The notes beneath the pieces are model-generated. The model was not told the DNA's origin, ran no database searches, and saw only the letters and a program-made list of their open reading frames with translations. From RBG-16-66-20 sp049651845 (GTDB lineage Bacteria; Pseudomonadota; Gammaproteobacteria; Burkholderiales; SG8-39), in the NCBI GenBank assembly GCA_049651845.1, contig JBASCW010000130.1, positions 1 through 38,831 of the forward strand: DNA of 38,831 nt, written 5' to 3'. Each line of letters opens with the position of its first letter. Position 1 is the stretch's first letter. The position numbers and the translations under genes are program-made. Positions 7,064 through 18,580 of this stretch are shown piece by piece.

Positions 7064-7780
7064 CTACTTGACAGCGCGCAGGGAGTCCGTCTTGGCGCGC
7101 TCGGCGGCCTGCTCGAGGCGGCGCATCTTCTCGGTCAGGGCCGAGACCGTCTGCTCGAGCTCCTGCGCGTGATCCACCAGCGATTGTAGCGTCTTGGCGT
7201 AGGGGTCTTCCTGATTCGGCTCGACGCCGTAGGCGGCGAAATGCGCCTTCTCCTTGCCCTTCGCGCTGTCTTCCACCAGGCGGCCCGGCACCCCCACGAC
7301 CGTGGCCCCCGGGGGCACCGCCTTCAGCACCACCGCGTTCGAGCCGATCTTCGCGCCGTCGCCGACGGTGAAGCCGCCGAGCACCTTCGCGCCCGCGCTG
7401 ACCACGACGCTCTTGCCGATCGTCGGATGCCGCTTGGTGCCCCGGTAGAGCGACGTACCGCCGAGCGTCACGCCCTGGTAGATCGTGCAGTCGTCGCCAA
7501 GCTCCGCGGTCTCGCCGATCACCACACCCATGCCATGGTCGATGAACACCCGCCGCCCGATCACCACCGCCGGGTGGATCTCGATGCCGGTGAGCCAGCG
7601 GCCGAGGTTGGAGAGGAACCGCCCGAACCAGTGCAGGCCGTGCGTCCAGAACCAGTGCGCGACGCGGTGGATCCAGATCGCGTGCAGCCCAGGATAGCAG
7701 GTGAGCACTTCCCAGGATGAGCGCGCAGCCGGATCGCGCTCCATGACGCTGGCGATGTCCTCGCGTAGCCGCCTGAACAT
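7064..7780 (-). CDS. cysE: CysE, serine O-acetyltransferase
   Basis: Makes O-acetylserine from serine and acetyl-CoA, the committed step to cysteine. The left-handed beta-helix hexapeptide repeats are clear (FIDHGMGVVIGETAELGDD and later GAKIGSNAVV), with the catalytic Asp-His in DHGMG. The protein is 238 residues from the ATG at 7780, starting MFRRLREDIASV, where relatives begin; an ATG at 7789 and a TTG at 7816 are alternatives. None has a strong ribosome site. The last 40 residues form a predicted coiled coil. It lies between trmJ and iscR, so the enzyme that feeds cysteine to IscS sits directly upstream of the iscR promoter. Confidence 0.93.
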   Translation of the reverse strand: MFRRLREDIASVMERDPAARSSWEVLTCYPGLHAIWIHRVAHWFWTHGLHWFGRFLSNLGRWLTGIEIHPAVVIGRRVFIDHGMGVVIGETAELGDDCTIYQGVTLGGTSLYRGTKRHPTIGKSVVVSAGAKVLGGFTVGDGAKIGSNAVVLKAVPPGATVVGVPGRLVEDSAKGKEKAHFAAYGVEPNQEDPYAKTLQSLVDHAQELEQTVSALTEKMRRLEQAAERAKTDSLRAVK

Positions 7781-7816
7781 GAAAGGCATTTTACGTTGCC
7801 CGACTAAAACTCTCAA

Positions 7817-8533
7817 CTATTTGGACCGTGCCTTCTGCAGAGCGTTCAGCAGGCCGCGCAGGATGTTCACTTCCTCGCGCTCGAGCGCGGGCACGCGCGA
7901 AAAAAGGCGCCGCCAGCGCGTGCGCAGCTTCGACCCCGAGGCCGGGTCGAAGAACTCGCTTTCGACCGCCGCCTGCTCCAGATGGGCGTACAGGCTTTCC
8001 AGGTCGGCGACCGTTGCCGGCTTTTCGCTCTTCATCCGAAAAGCATCTTGAAAGGACGACAGCCGAAGCTCATACGCCACCACTTGCACGGCCTGGGCCA
8101 GATTCAGCGACGAAAATTCCGGATTTGCGGGAATGTGCACCAGATACTGGCAGGCGAGCATCTCCTCGTTGGTCAGGCCGGCCTGCTCGTTGCCGAAGAC
8201 GAACGCCACCGGTCCGCCGAGCTCGGCCGCGCGCGCGGCCGCCGCGCGCACGTCGAGCACCTGCGTGGACCACTCGCGCGGGCGCGCCGACAGCGCGAAC
8301 GCGGCCACGCAATCCGAGAGCGCGCCTTGTAGGTCTTCATGAATTCTCGAATTGAGCAGAACATCCGACGCATTCGTGGCCATCCACTGGGCCTCCGGAG
8401 CCGGATAGCGTTCCGGCTTCACCAGGCGCAGGTCCGACAGGCCCATGGTCTTCATCGCGCGCGCGGCCGCGCCGATGTTGCCCGGATGGCTCGGGCGGCA
8501 GAGCACGATTCTCACGGCGGAAGCAGTCACCAT
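7817..8533 (-). CDS. trmJ: TrmJ, tRNA (Cm32/Um32) 2'-O-methyltransferase
   Basis: A 238-residue SPOUT-class methyltransferase that modifies position 32 of the tRNA anticodon loop. The knot motifs are HPGNIGAAARAMKTMG near the N-terminus, FVFGNEQAGL and IPANPEFSSLNLAQAVQV. The C-terminal part after about residue 165 is the helical extension typical of TrmJ (YfhQ). In enterobacteria trmJ also lies directly upstream of the isc operon and divergent from suhB; here the order is the same with cysE added between. Start ATG 8533-8531. Confidence 0.93.
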   Translation of the reverse strand: MVTASAVRIVLCRPSHPGNIGAAARAMKTMGLSDLRLVKPERYPAPEAQWMATNASDVLLNSRIHEDLQGALSDCVAAFALSARPREWSTQVLDVRAAAARAAELGGPVAFVFGNEQAGLTNEEMLACQYLVHIPANPEFSSLNLAQAVQVVAYELRLSSFQDAFRMKSEKPATVADLESLYAHLEQAAVESEFFDPASGSKLRTRWRRLFSRVPALEREEVNILRGLLNALQKARSK

Positions 8534-8535
8534 AA

Positions 8536-8541
8536 TAGAAT
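8536..8541 (+). promoter_or_regulatory. -10-like TAGAAT just before suhB
   Basis: TAGAAT ends 9 bases before the suhB ATG, in the 17-bp gap to divergent trmJ. A transcript from it would have a leader of only about 3 bases. There is no clear -35 at 16-18 bp, so this is a weak call supported mainly by similar spacing at other genes of the window. Confidence 0.35.
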
Positions 8542-8550
8542 ACGCGCCCG

Positions 8551-9330
8551 ATGCACCCTCTGCTCAACACGGCCGTCAAGGCCGCGCGCCGCGCCGGCAG
8601 CCTCATCAACCGCGCCGCGCTCGAGCGCGGCGCGCTGCTGGTGCGCGCCAAGGGCGCCAACGACTTCGTGACGCAGGTCGACCACGCCGCGGAAGCGGCG
8701 ATCATCGACATCATCCGCACCACCTACCCGGACCACGCGATCCTCGGCGAGGAATCCGGTGCGCTCGAGAAGGTCGCAAAGGCCGAATACCGCTGGATCA
8801 TCGACCCGCTCGACGGCACGACGAACTTCATCCACGGCTTTCCGCAGTACTGCGTGTCGATCGGCATCCAGCATCGCGGCAAGACCGCGCACGGCGTGGT
8901 CTACGATCCGGGCCGCAACGAGCTGTTCACCGCGAGCCGCGGCGCGGGCGCCTTCCTCGACGACCGCCGCGTGCGCGTCTCGAAGTGCGCGCAGCTCAAG
9001 GACGCGCTGGTCGGCACCGGCTTTCCGTTCAAGGAACTGTCGCGGCTCACGCTCTACATGCGCCAGCTGCGCACCATCATGACCTCGACCTCGGGCGTGC
9101 GCCGCGCCGGCGCCGCCGCGCTCGACCTCGCCTATGTCGCCTGCGGGCGCATGGACGCGTTCTGGGAGATCGGCCTGTCGAGCTGGGACATGGCCGCGGG
9201 CGCGCTCATGATCCAGGAGGCCGGCGGACTGGTGGGCGACCTGGACGGCGAGGACGGCTACCTCGACAAGGGCGAGATCGCCGCCGCGACGCCGAAGGTG
9301 TTTGCGCAGCTGCTGGGAGCGTTGAAGTAG
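8551..9330 (+). CDS. suhB: SuhB, inositol-1-monophosphatase family
   Basis: A 259-residue Mg-dependent phosphatase of the inositol monophosphatase family. Metal-binding motifs are GEESG (66-70), DPLDGTTNFIHGFP (85-98) and SSWDMAAGALMIQEAGG near the C-terminus. In E. coli SuhB also binds the rRNA transcription antitermination complex. The gene is divergent from trmJ with 17 bp between starts, as in E. coli. No Shine-Dalgarno sequence is visible before the ATG. A lipoprotein gene follows after 6 bp. Confidence 0.94.
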   Translation: MHPLLNTAVKAARRAGSLINRAALERGALLVRAKGANDFVTQVDHAAEAAIIDIIRTTYPDHAILGEESGALEKVAKAEYRWIIDPLDGTTNFIHGFPQYCVSIGIQHRGKTAHGVVYDPGRNELFTASRGAGAFLDDRRVRVSKCAQLKDALVGTGFPFKELSRLTLYMRQLRTIMTSTSGVRRAGAAALDLAYVACGRMDAFWEIGLSSWDMAAGALMIQEAGGLVGDLDGEDGYLDKGEIAAATPKVFAQLLGALK

Positions 9331-9336
9331 GCCGCC

Positions 9337-9888
9337 GTGGCGCGCAGCGGGTGCCTGTTGCTCGTGTGCCTGCTGGCCGCCTGCGCCGGGTTGCCGGCGG
9401 ACGAGAACTCGCCGGTGCGGCGGTGCTCGCGGCCGGCACCGGAGGTGCAGCGGGGCGAAGTCGTCATCGTCGTCAACGGCAATGCCGCTGGAGGCCGCCA
9501 CGCAGGCCTGTTCGCCGGACCCTGGCTCAGCGATCCGTCCGGCAGCTACGTCACTCGGAGCGCGGACTCGCCGCAATGGCCCGGGCCTTCGCTGGCGGAC
9601 TACGTCGCTTTCCAGCTGGAGGACGGCGAGGACGTGCGCGTCTACCGGTTCAGGCTGGGCGAGGCGGATTTCGCAGAGATCGAGCGGCGCGTGCGCAGCG
9701 CGGGCGAAACGATGCCCCTGTTCTGCGCGGCAACCGTGCAGAGCCAGATCGTCGGCGTCGGCCCGTTCAAGGACATCGCCGACACCTTCTGGACGTTGCC
9801 CCGAGCGCTCGCCGGCCAGCTCGACCCCCTGGTCGCCGATCCGAAGATCGCCGATGCCTGCCTGCGCCCCACGGGCGCGCCCTGCTGA
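9337..9888 (+). CDS. Predicted lipoprotein, unknown function
   Basis: A 183-residue protein that I do not recognise. It starts at GTG 9337 with a short signal peptide and a lipobox ending LLAAC, so C16 would be the lipidated residue. Most of the mature protein is acidic. It contains three further cysteines (about residue 30, a central FCAATV, and ACLRPTGAPC at the end), which could form disulfides in the periplasm. A VVIVVNGNAAGG segment and an FKDIADTFWTLP segment stand out, but I cannot tie them to a family. It lies 6 bp after suhB and 13 bp before galE on the same strand, so it is probably co-transcribed. Codon use fits the genome. Confidence 0.7.
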   Translation: MARSGCLLLVCLLAACAGLPADENSPVRRCSRPAPEVQRGEVVIVVNGNAAGGRHAGLFAGPWLSDPSGSYVTRSADSPQWPGPSLADYVAFQLEDGEDVRVYRFRLGEADFAEIERRVRSAGETMPLFCAATVQSQIVGVGPFKDIADTFWTLPRALAGQLDPLVADPKIADACLRPTGAPC

Positions 9889-9901
9889 CGCGGGCAATTC
9901 G

Positions 9902-10918
9902 ATGCACGTCGTCGTAACCGGCGGGCTGGGCTACATCGGCTCGCACTGCTGCGTGGAGCTGGCGCGCGCGGGCCACCGGCTGCGCATCGTCGACAATCTT
10001 GCGAACTCCAAACTCTCGGTGCTGGAGCGCATCCGCGAGCTCGCGCCGGGAGCGGCGATCGACTTCATTCGCGCCGACGTGCGCGACGCGAACGCGCTGG
10101 ACCGCGTGCTCGCGGGCGCCGGCGCCGACGCGGTCATGCACTTCGCGGGCCTCAAGGCGGTCGCTGAATCGGTCGCCGACCCCGCGCGCTACCACGACAA
10201 CAATGTCGGCGGCACGAAAGTGCTGCTTGCGGCGATGGACCGCCACGGCGTGGAGCGCTTCGTCTTCAGCTCGTCGGCGACGGTTTACGGCGATCCGGAG
10301 TTCCTGCCCTATACCGAGCGCCATCGCCTCAAGCCGATGAATCCCTACGGCGATACCAAGCTCGCCGTAGAGCGGCTGCTCGAAGCGCGCGCGGCAGCGC
10401 GCGCCTCGTTCCTGCACGCGACGCTGCGCTACTTCAACCCGATCGGCGCGCACCCCTCGGGGCGCATCGGCGAGGATCCGCGCGGCGCGCCCGAGAACCT
10501 GCTGCCGTACCTGACGCGCGTGGCGCTCGGACAGTTGCCGCGCCTGCGCGTGTTCGGCGGCGACTACGACACCGCGGACGGCACCGGCGTGCGCGACTAC
10601 ATCCACGTCATGGATCTCGCCGCCGGGCACCTCGCCGCATTGCGCTACCTCCAGGAAAGGCGCCGCTCGATCACGGCCAACCTGGGCGCGGGGCGCGGCC
10701 ACTCGGTGCTCGAGGTGATCCGCGCCTTCGAAAGGGTGACCGGCCGCAAGGTGCCCTACGAGATCGTCGCGCGCCGGCCGGGCGACCTGCCCGCCTACTA
10801 TGCCGATGCGTCGCTCGCCGCGCGCGAGCTCGGCTGGAGCGCGCAGCTCGGCATTGAGGACATGTGCCGCGATGCCTGGCGCTGGCAGTCGGACAATCCC
10901 TCCGGCTATCCTGACTGA
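9902..10918 (+). CDS. galE: GalE-type UDP-glucose 4-epimerase
   Basis: A 338-residue extended short-chain dehydrogenase that interconverts UDP-glucose and UDP-galactose for surface polysaccharides. The NAD-binding GGLGYIGSH is at residues 7-15, the serine motif FSSSATVYG at about 122-130, and the catalytic Tyr-Lys pair is Y149 and K153 in NPYGDTK. The GVRDYIHVMDLA and PGDLPAYYAD segments are typical of GalE. The ATG at 9902 begins exactly at the Rossmann strand MHVVVTGG. The frame is open upstream, but without homology. Confidence 0.94.
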   Translation: MHVVVTGGLGYIGSHCCVELARAGHRLRIVDNLANSKLSVLERIRELAPGAAIDFIRADVRDANALDRVLAGAGADAVMHFAGLKAVAESVADPARYHDNNVGGTKVLLAAMDRHGVERFVFSSSATVYGDPEFLPYTERHRLKPMNPYGDTKLAVERLLEARAAARASFLHATLRYFNPIGAHPSGRIGEDPRGAPENLLPYLTRVALGQLPRLRVFGGDYDTADGTGVRDYIHVMDLAAGHLAALRYLQERRRSITANLGAGRGHSVLEVIRAFERVTGRKVPYEIVARRPGDLPAYYADASLAARELGWSAQLGIEDMCRDAWRWQSDNPSGYPD

Positions 10919-10922
10919 GTCG

Positions 10923-13649
<2,727 letters not shown>

Positions 13650-13654
13650 GCCCC

Positions 13655-16171
13655 ATGGAGCACACGCCGATGATGCAGCAGTACCTGCGCCTGAAGTCGC
13701 AGCACCCGGACATCCTGATGTTCTACCGGATGGGGGACTTCTACGAGCTGTTCTACGACGACGCCGAAAAGGGCTCGCGCCTGCTCGATCTCACGCTGAC
13801 CGCGCGCGGCCAGTCGGCGGGCGCGCCGGTGAAGATGGCGGGCGTGCCGGTGCACTCGGTGGAGCAGTACCTCGCCAGGCTCGTGAAGCTGGGCGAGTCG
13901 GTGGCGATCTGCGAGCAGGTCGGCGACGTCGCGACCGCGAAAGGCCCGGTCGAGCGCGAGATCACGCGCATCGTCACGCCGGGAACGCTCACCGATCCAG
14001 CATTGCTCGATGAGAAAGCCGAGAATGTTCTGCTTTCGATCTCGCAAGACAAGTCCTCCGTGGGATTGGCGTGGCTCGCGCTCGCCAGCGGCGAACTGCG
14101 CGTGGCCGAGATCGCTCCCCAGGCCCTGGACAACGAGCTGCGGCGCATCGCGCCGGCGGAGATCCTCGCGGCGGACGGCCTGGAGCTGCCGGGCTACACC
14201 GTCACCCGCCTGCCCGCCTGGAGCTTCGATGCCGCCTCGGGCAGGAAGCGCCTGCTCGAGCAGCTGGGCGCGGCCACGCTCGCGGGCTACGGCATCGAGG
14301 ACTTGGAACCCGCGCTCGGCGCCTGCGGCGCGCTGCTCGAGTACGCGAGGAAGACGCAGGGACAGACGCTCGCGCACGTGGTCGCGGTGCGCGCCGAACG
14401 CGCGGGCGAATACCTGCGCATGGACGCGGCCACGCGGCGCAATCTCGAAATCACGGAGACGCTGCGCGGCGAGCCCGCGCCCACGCTGTTCTCGCAGCTC
14501 GACGGGTGCGCCACCGGCATGGGCAGCCGCCTGCTGCGGCATTGGTTGCATCATCCGCTGAGGGACCAGGCCGTCTTGAACCTGCGTCTGGACTCCGTAG
14601 AGAAGCTTGCAGAGCAAGGCCAACAGATCCACGTGCAGCTGCGCCACTTTGCAGACGTCGAGCGGATCGCCGCGCGCATCGCGCTGAAGAACGCCCGCCC
14701 GCGCGATCTTTCGGGCCTCAGGGAAAGCCTGGCATTGCTGGAGACGTTGAGAGCCTGCGTTCCGGAATCCGCTTCTCTCCTGAAGAGCCTTGTTCTGGAT
14801 CTTCACACGCCTGCCGAGGCCCAAAGTCTCCTTGTCAAATCCATTGCACCGGAACCCGCGGCGATGCTGCGCGATGGCGGCGTGATCGCGGGCGGCTATT
14901 CGGCCGAGCTCGACGAGTTGAGAGGTTTGCGGTCGAACGCTTCGGATTTCTTGATTCGGCTGGAAAGACAAGAGCGTGAACGGACCGGAATCGCGAACCT
15001 CAAGGTCGCCTACAACCACGTCCACGGCTACTACATCGAAGTCACCAACGCTCAGGCCGACAAGGTGCCCGACGAATACCGGCGGCGCCAGACGCTCAAG
15101 AACGCCGAGCGCTACATCACGCCGGAGTTGAAAGCCTTCGAGGACAAGGCGCTGTCGGCGCGCGACCGCGCGCTGGCGCTCGAGAAGACGCTGTATGACG
15201 GGGTCCTGGAAGGCCTGCGGGCGCACATAAGAACGCTGCAACGCATCGCGGCCGCGCTCGCGCAACTGGATGTGCTGGCCTGTTTCGCCGACATCGCAGC
15301 GCGCCGGAATTACTGCCGCCCCGTTTTTACGAACGAGATTTCAATTCAAATAGAAGCAGGACGGCATCCCGTGGTGGAATCCCTGGTCGATCCCTTCATC
15401 GCCAACGACTGCCGGCTGTCGGCCTCACGCCAGCTGCTGCTCGTGACCGGCCCGAACATGGGCGGCAAGTCCACCTACATGCGCCAGGTGGCGCTGATCG
15501 CGCTGCTCGCGCACACCGGCTGCTACGTGCCCGCGAAGCGTGCGCAAGTCGGGCCGATCGACCAGATCTACACGCGCATCGGCGCCTCCGACGACCTCGC
15601 CGGCGGGCGCTCGACCTTCATGGTCGAGATGACCGAGAGCGCCAACATCCTGCATAACGCCACGGCCTCGAGCCTGGTGCTCATGGACGAGATCGGCCGC
15701 GGCACCTCGACCTTCGACGGCCTGGCGCTCGCTTGGGCGATCGCGCGCCACCTGGTGGAGAAGAATCGCGCGCTCACCTTGTTCGCCACGCACTATTTCG
15801 AGCTCACCGCGCTCGCGCAGGAATACCGCCAGGTCGCCAACGTCCATCTCGATGCGGTCGAGCAGAAGGACAGCATCGTGTTCCTGCACGCGGTCGAGGA
15901 AGGCCCGGCCGACCGCAGCTACGGCCTGCAGGTGGCCGCGCTCGCGGGCGTGCCGAAGCCGGTCGTGCGCCAGGCGAAGAAGACGCTCGAGGAGCTCGAG
16001 CGGCAGGCCCTCGAGCGCGGCGGCCAGTCCGACCTGTTCGCCCGCCCGGAGCAAATGCAATCTCATTCCGAGATCGACGCGCTGCGCGACGCATTGCAGT
16101 CGGTCAATCCCGATGAGCTCACGCCGCGCGAGGCGCTCGAACTGCTTTACCGGCTGAAGAAGCTGACCTAG
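13655..16171 (+). CDS. mutS: MutS, DNA mismatch recognition ATPase
   Basis: An 838-residue mismatch repair protein that binds mispairs and recruits MutL. The mismatch-reading Phe-x-Glu is F29-Y30-E31 in YRMGDFYELF. The C-terminal ATPase has Walker A TGPNMGGKSTYMRQ, Walker B LMDEIGRGTSTFDG and the ATHYFELT switch. The C-terminal tail ends in a helix-turn-helix-like NPDELTPREALELLYRLKK, the dimer or tetramer contact in MutS. The start ATG at 13655 follows ppc by 5 bp; relatives start close by. The region around 14500-15000 has somewhat lower GC than its surroundings but keeps the frame intact. Confidence 0.97.
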   Translation: MEHTPMMQQYLRLKSQHPDILMFYRMGDFYELFYDDAEKGSRLLDLTLTARGQSAGAPVKMAGVPVHSVEQYLARLVKLGESVAICEQVGDVATAKGPVEREITRIVTPGTLTDPALLDEKAENVLLSISQDKSSVGLAWLALASGELRVAEIAPQALDNELRRIAPAEILAADGLELPGYTVTRLPAWSFDAASGRKRLLEQLGAATLAGYGIEDLEPALGACGALLEYARKTQGQTLAHVVAVRAERAGEYLRMDAATRRNLEITETLRGEPAPTLFSQLDGCATGMGSRLLRHWLHHPLRDQAVLNLRLDSVEKLAEQGQQIHVQLRHFADVERIAARIALKNARPRDLSGLRESLALLETLRACVPESASLLKSLVLDLHTPAEAQSLLVKSIAPEPAAMLRDGGVIAGGYSAELDELRGLRSNASDFLIRLERQERERTGIANLKVAYNHVHGYYIEVTNAQADKVPDEYRRRQTLKNAERYITPELKAFEDKALSARDRALALEKTLYDGVLEGLRAHIRTLQRIAAALAQLDVLACFADIAARRNYCRPVFTNEISIQIEAGRHPVVESLVDPFIANDCRLSASRQLLLVTGPNMGGKSTYMRQVALIALLAHTGCYVPAKRAQVGPIDQIYTRIGASDDLAGGRSTFMVEMTESANILHNATASSLVLMDEIGRGTSTFDGLALAWAIARHLVEKNRALTLFATHYFELTALAQEYRQVANVHLDAVEQKDSIVFLHAVEEGPADRSYGLQVAALAGVPKPVVRQAKKTLEELERQALERGGQSDLFARPEQMQSHSEIDALRDALQSVNPDELTPREALELLYRLKKLT

Positions 16172-16187
16172 CGTCCGCGCAGCAGCG

Positions 16188-16226
16188 GTCATGCGCGGGC
16201 ATGACGGACTTTTGCAAAAATCCGTC
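16188..16226. terminator. Two adjacent inverted repeats after mutS
   Basis: GTCATGC (16188-16194) pairs perfectly with GCATGAC (16199-16205) around a GCGG tetraloop and is followed by GGACTTTT. It runs directly into a second near-palindrome, GACGGA...TCCGTC (16203-16226), with TTTTGCAAAA at its centre. The first hairpin plus T-run could end mutS transcription. The two share bases 16203-16205, so they would be alternative folds. No long T-tract follows the second. Confidence 0.45.
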
Positions 16227-16272
16227 GTTTGCGGATAGCCAGCCGCCGCGATTCGGTTCATAACTCGCATGA

Positions 16273-18024
16273 ATGAGACGCGCCATCAAGTCCCGGCTGC
16301 CGCTGCGGGAATCGCCATTCGGCTGGATGAACGTGCTGCTCGAGCTGCCGTTCGTGGGAGTGGCGATCTTCGAGCGCCGGTCGCACAAGTGGATCCGCCT
16401 CAACGACCGCTTCTGCAGCAGCGTCGGCTACGAGCGCGGCGAGCTGTTGCGCCTGTCCTGGACCGATCTCTGCCATCCCGGCGACCAGGCGGAATGCGAT
16501 TCAGCCATCAAGCGCCTGGCCGCCAAACCCGGCGGCCACGTGCGCATGGTGCAGCGCCTGCGCCGGAAGGACGGTACCGTCGTGCACGCGGAGATCGACC
16601 TCAGCCATGCGCCCCGGCGCCACGGCGGACAGGAGTTCGTGATCGCGCTGGTGTCGGATGTCGCCGAGCGCGATTCGGCGGCGAGCCTCGCGCACTACAG
16701 CACCGTGTTCGCCGAGGGACAATCGGCGATGGTCATACTGGACGCCGAGACCGGCGGCATCGTCGAGGCGAATCCCGCTGCCGAGTCTTTCTACGGCTGG
16801 ACCACCGTCGAGATGCGCAAGCTCGGGATGCATGTCTGGGACGTCAGCCGGTCGGATCCGGTCCTCGTGCGTCAGCGCCTGCGCGAGGCGGCCGCCGGCG
16901 CTATCGCCAGCACCCGCGGCACGCACCGGATCGCCTCCGGTGAGCTGCGCGACGTGGAGATCTACTGCGGCCCGATCGATCTGAACGGCCGCCGCTGCGT
17001 TTACGGCATCATCCACGACGTGACCGAGCGCCGGCGCGCGAAGGCCGAGCGGCGCGAAGCCGAGGAGAAGCTGCGCGCAATCGTCGAGCAGTCGATCGCC
17101 GGCATCTACATCATCGAGGACGGCCGCTTCAGCTACGCGAACCCGCGCATGGCCGAGATCCTCGGTTATGCGGCGGGCGAGCTGGTCGGCGTGCCGGTGC
17201 CCGAGGTGGTCGCGCCCGAGGACCGCGACCTGGTGGCGGAAAACAACCGCAGGCGCCTGGCGGGCGAAGTGGACAGCGTGCAGTACGAATTCCGCGCGCG
17301 GCGCAAGGACGGCGAGCTGATCGACGTTGGCGTGCACGGCTCGGTCGCGAACATTCGCGGCAAGCGGGTGATTGTCGGCGTGGCGCAGGACATCACCGAG
17401 CGCCGCCGCGCGCAGCGGAGCAACGACGAATACCTGCACAAGCTGGAGGCGGCGATGCGCGGCGCCGTGGGCGCGCTTTCACACATGGTGGCGCTGCGCG
17501 ATCCGTATACGGCCGGCCACGAGCGGCGCGTCGCCAGCCTCGCCTGCGCGCTCGCACGCGACCTCGGGCTGTCCGAGGACGTACAGCGCTCGCTCGACAT
17601 CGCCGGCCAGGTGCACGACATCGGCAAGATCAGCGTCCCCTCGGAAATCCTGTCCAAGCCGACGCGCCTGACCGAGGCCGAGTTCGAGCTCGTCAAGATC
17701 CACGCGCCGAACGGCTTCGACATCCTCAAGGTGGTCGAATTTCCCTGGCCCGTCGCCGAGATGACGCACCAGCACCACGAGCGCATGGATGGCAGCGGCT
17801 ATCCCGGGCGCCTGCGCAACGGCCAGATCTGCCATGGCGCACGCATCCTCGCCGTCGCCGACGTGATCGAGGCGATGTCCAGCCACCGCCCCTACCGGCC
17901 TTCGCTCGGCATTGCGCCCGCGCTCGCCGAGATCGAGCGCGGCGCGGGGCCGATCTACGATGCCGACGTCGCGGCGAGCGCGCTGCGCCTGTTCCGCGAC
18001 AAGAACTACACGATCCCGGCCTGA
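16273..18024 (+). CDS. PAS-PAS-PAS-HD-GYP cyclic-di-GMP phosphodiesterase
   Basis: A 583-residue soluble signalling protein with three PAS-like domains at about 18-135, 139-255 and 265-380. Each ends in a (V/I)(S/H/Q)DVxER or DITERRR linker of the PAC type. An HD-GYP domain follows at about 395-583. The HD pair is H448-D449 in QVHDIGK, and the GYP motif is in HQHHERMDGSGYPG (499-512). The AGHERRV segment keeps the first metal-binding His (H416). HD-GYP enzymes hydrolyse cyclic di-GMP, and the PAS domains should bring a ligand, haem or redox input. No transmembrane segment is visible. A weak CATAAC lies 8 bases before the ATG. The gene stands alone, convergent with the lipid transport operon. 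Confidence 0.9.
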   Translation: MRRAIKSRLPLRESPFGWMNVLLELPFVGVAIFERRSHKWIRLNDRFCSSVGYERGELLRLSWTDLCHPGDQAECDSAIKRLAAKPGGHVRMVQRLRRKDGTVVHAEIDLSHAPRRHGGQEFVIALVSDVAERDSAASLAHYSTVFAEGQSAMVILDAETGGIVEANPAAESFYGWTTVEMRKLGMHVWDVSRSDPVLVRQRLREAAAGAIASTRGTHRIASGELRDVEIYCGPIDLNGRRCVYGIIHDVTERRRAKAERREAEEKLRAIVEQSIAGIYIIEDGRFSYANPRMAEILGYAAGELVGVPVPEVVAPEDRDLVAENNRRRLAGEVDSVQYEFRARRKDGELIDVGVHGSVANIRGKRVIVGVAQDITERRRAQRSNDEYLHKLEAAMRGAVGALSHMVALRDPYTAGHERRVASLACALARDLGLSEDVQRSLDIAGQVHDIGKISVPSEILSKPTRLTEAEFELVKIHAPNGFDILKVVEFPWPVAEMTHQHHERMDGSGYPGRLRNGQICHGARILAVADVIEAMSSHRPYRPSLGIAPALAEIERGAGPIYDADVAASALRLFRDKNYTIPA

Positions 18025-18046
18025 CGGCCGGAGCGAAGGCCTACCG

Positions 18047-18580
18047 CTACTGGCAGTGCGCCTGCGCGGCCAGCCAGCTGCCCAGCTCGCCGACGGCACG
18101 ATTCGATGCGCGCGCGAGCGCCGCTGCGCCCCCGCTCGCGTCGGCGCCGGCGTTGCCTTCGACGATCGAGAATTGCCTGGCAGCCCCGGACGAAAGCGAA
18201 GCACGCAGCTCCAGGCGCGCATCGCTTGCGTCCTTTGCGGAGAATACCTGGCTGAATTCCTGGATCTCGACCGACAGCGTGCACTTGCCGCTTTCGGCCG
18301 AGGCGCGCTGCAGCTGCTTGCGGAGCATTTCTGCGGGCGTGGCCGCCCAGCGGCTGGCGGTAAACGCGGCGATCTCGGCCGCGTTGCGATACGCGAGCCG
18401 GTAATGCATGTCGGTGGCATCGAACGGCGCAGTCGCGCGCACCGTACCGACGCGTACCGGCGGCAGCTTCGCGCCCGGCGCCTCCACCCCGAGATCGTAG
18501 CTGCGCGGCTCGGGCGCCGCGGCGCCGCCGCAGCCTGAGAGCAGGAGGGTGGCGGCGAGGAAGGCAAAGGTTTTCGTCAC
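18047..18580 (-). CDS. ABC-type transport auxiliary lipoprotein (PqiC/YmbA-like)
   Basis: A 177-residue lipoprotein with signal peptide and lipobox LLLSGC (C17). The mature part starts with a PEPRSYDLG segment and shows the alternating strand pattern of the PF03886 auxiliary components, which accompany MCE-domain transport systems and sit at the outer membrane. It overlaps the mlaD-like gene by 4 nt and is the last gene of that operon. The family assignment rests on the context and the N-terminal pattern more than on a single motif. Confidence 0.78.
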   Translation of the reverse strand: MTKTFAFLAATLLLSGCGGAAAPEPRSYDLGVEAPGAKLPPVRVGTVRATAPFDATDMHYRLAYRNAAEIAAFTASRWAATPAEMLRKQLQRASAESGKCTLSVEIQEFSQVFSAKDASDARLELRASLSSGAARQFSIVEGNAGADASGGAAALARASNRAVGELGSWLAAQAHCQ

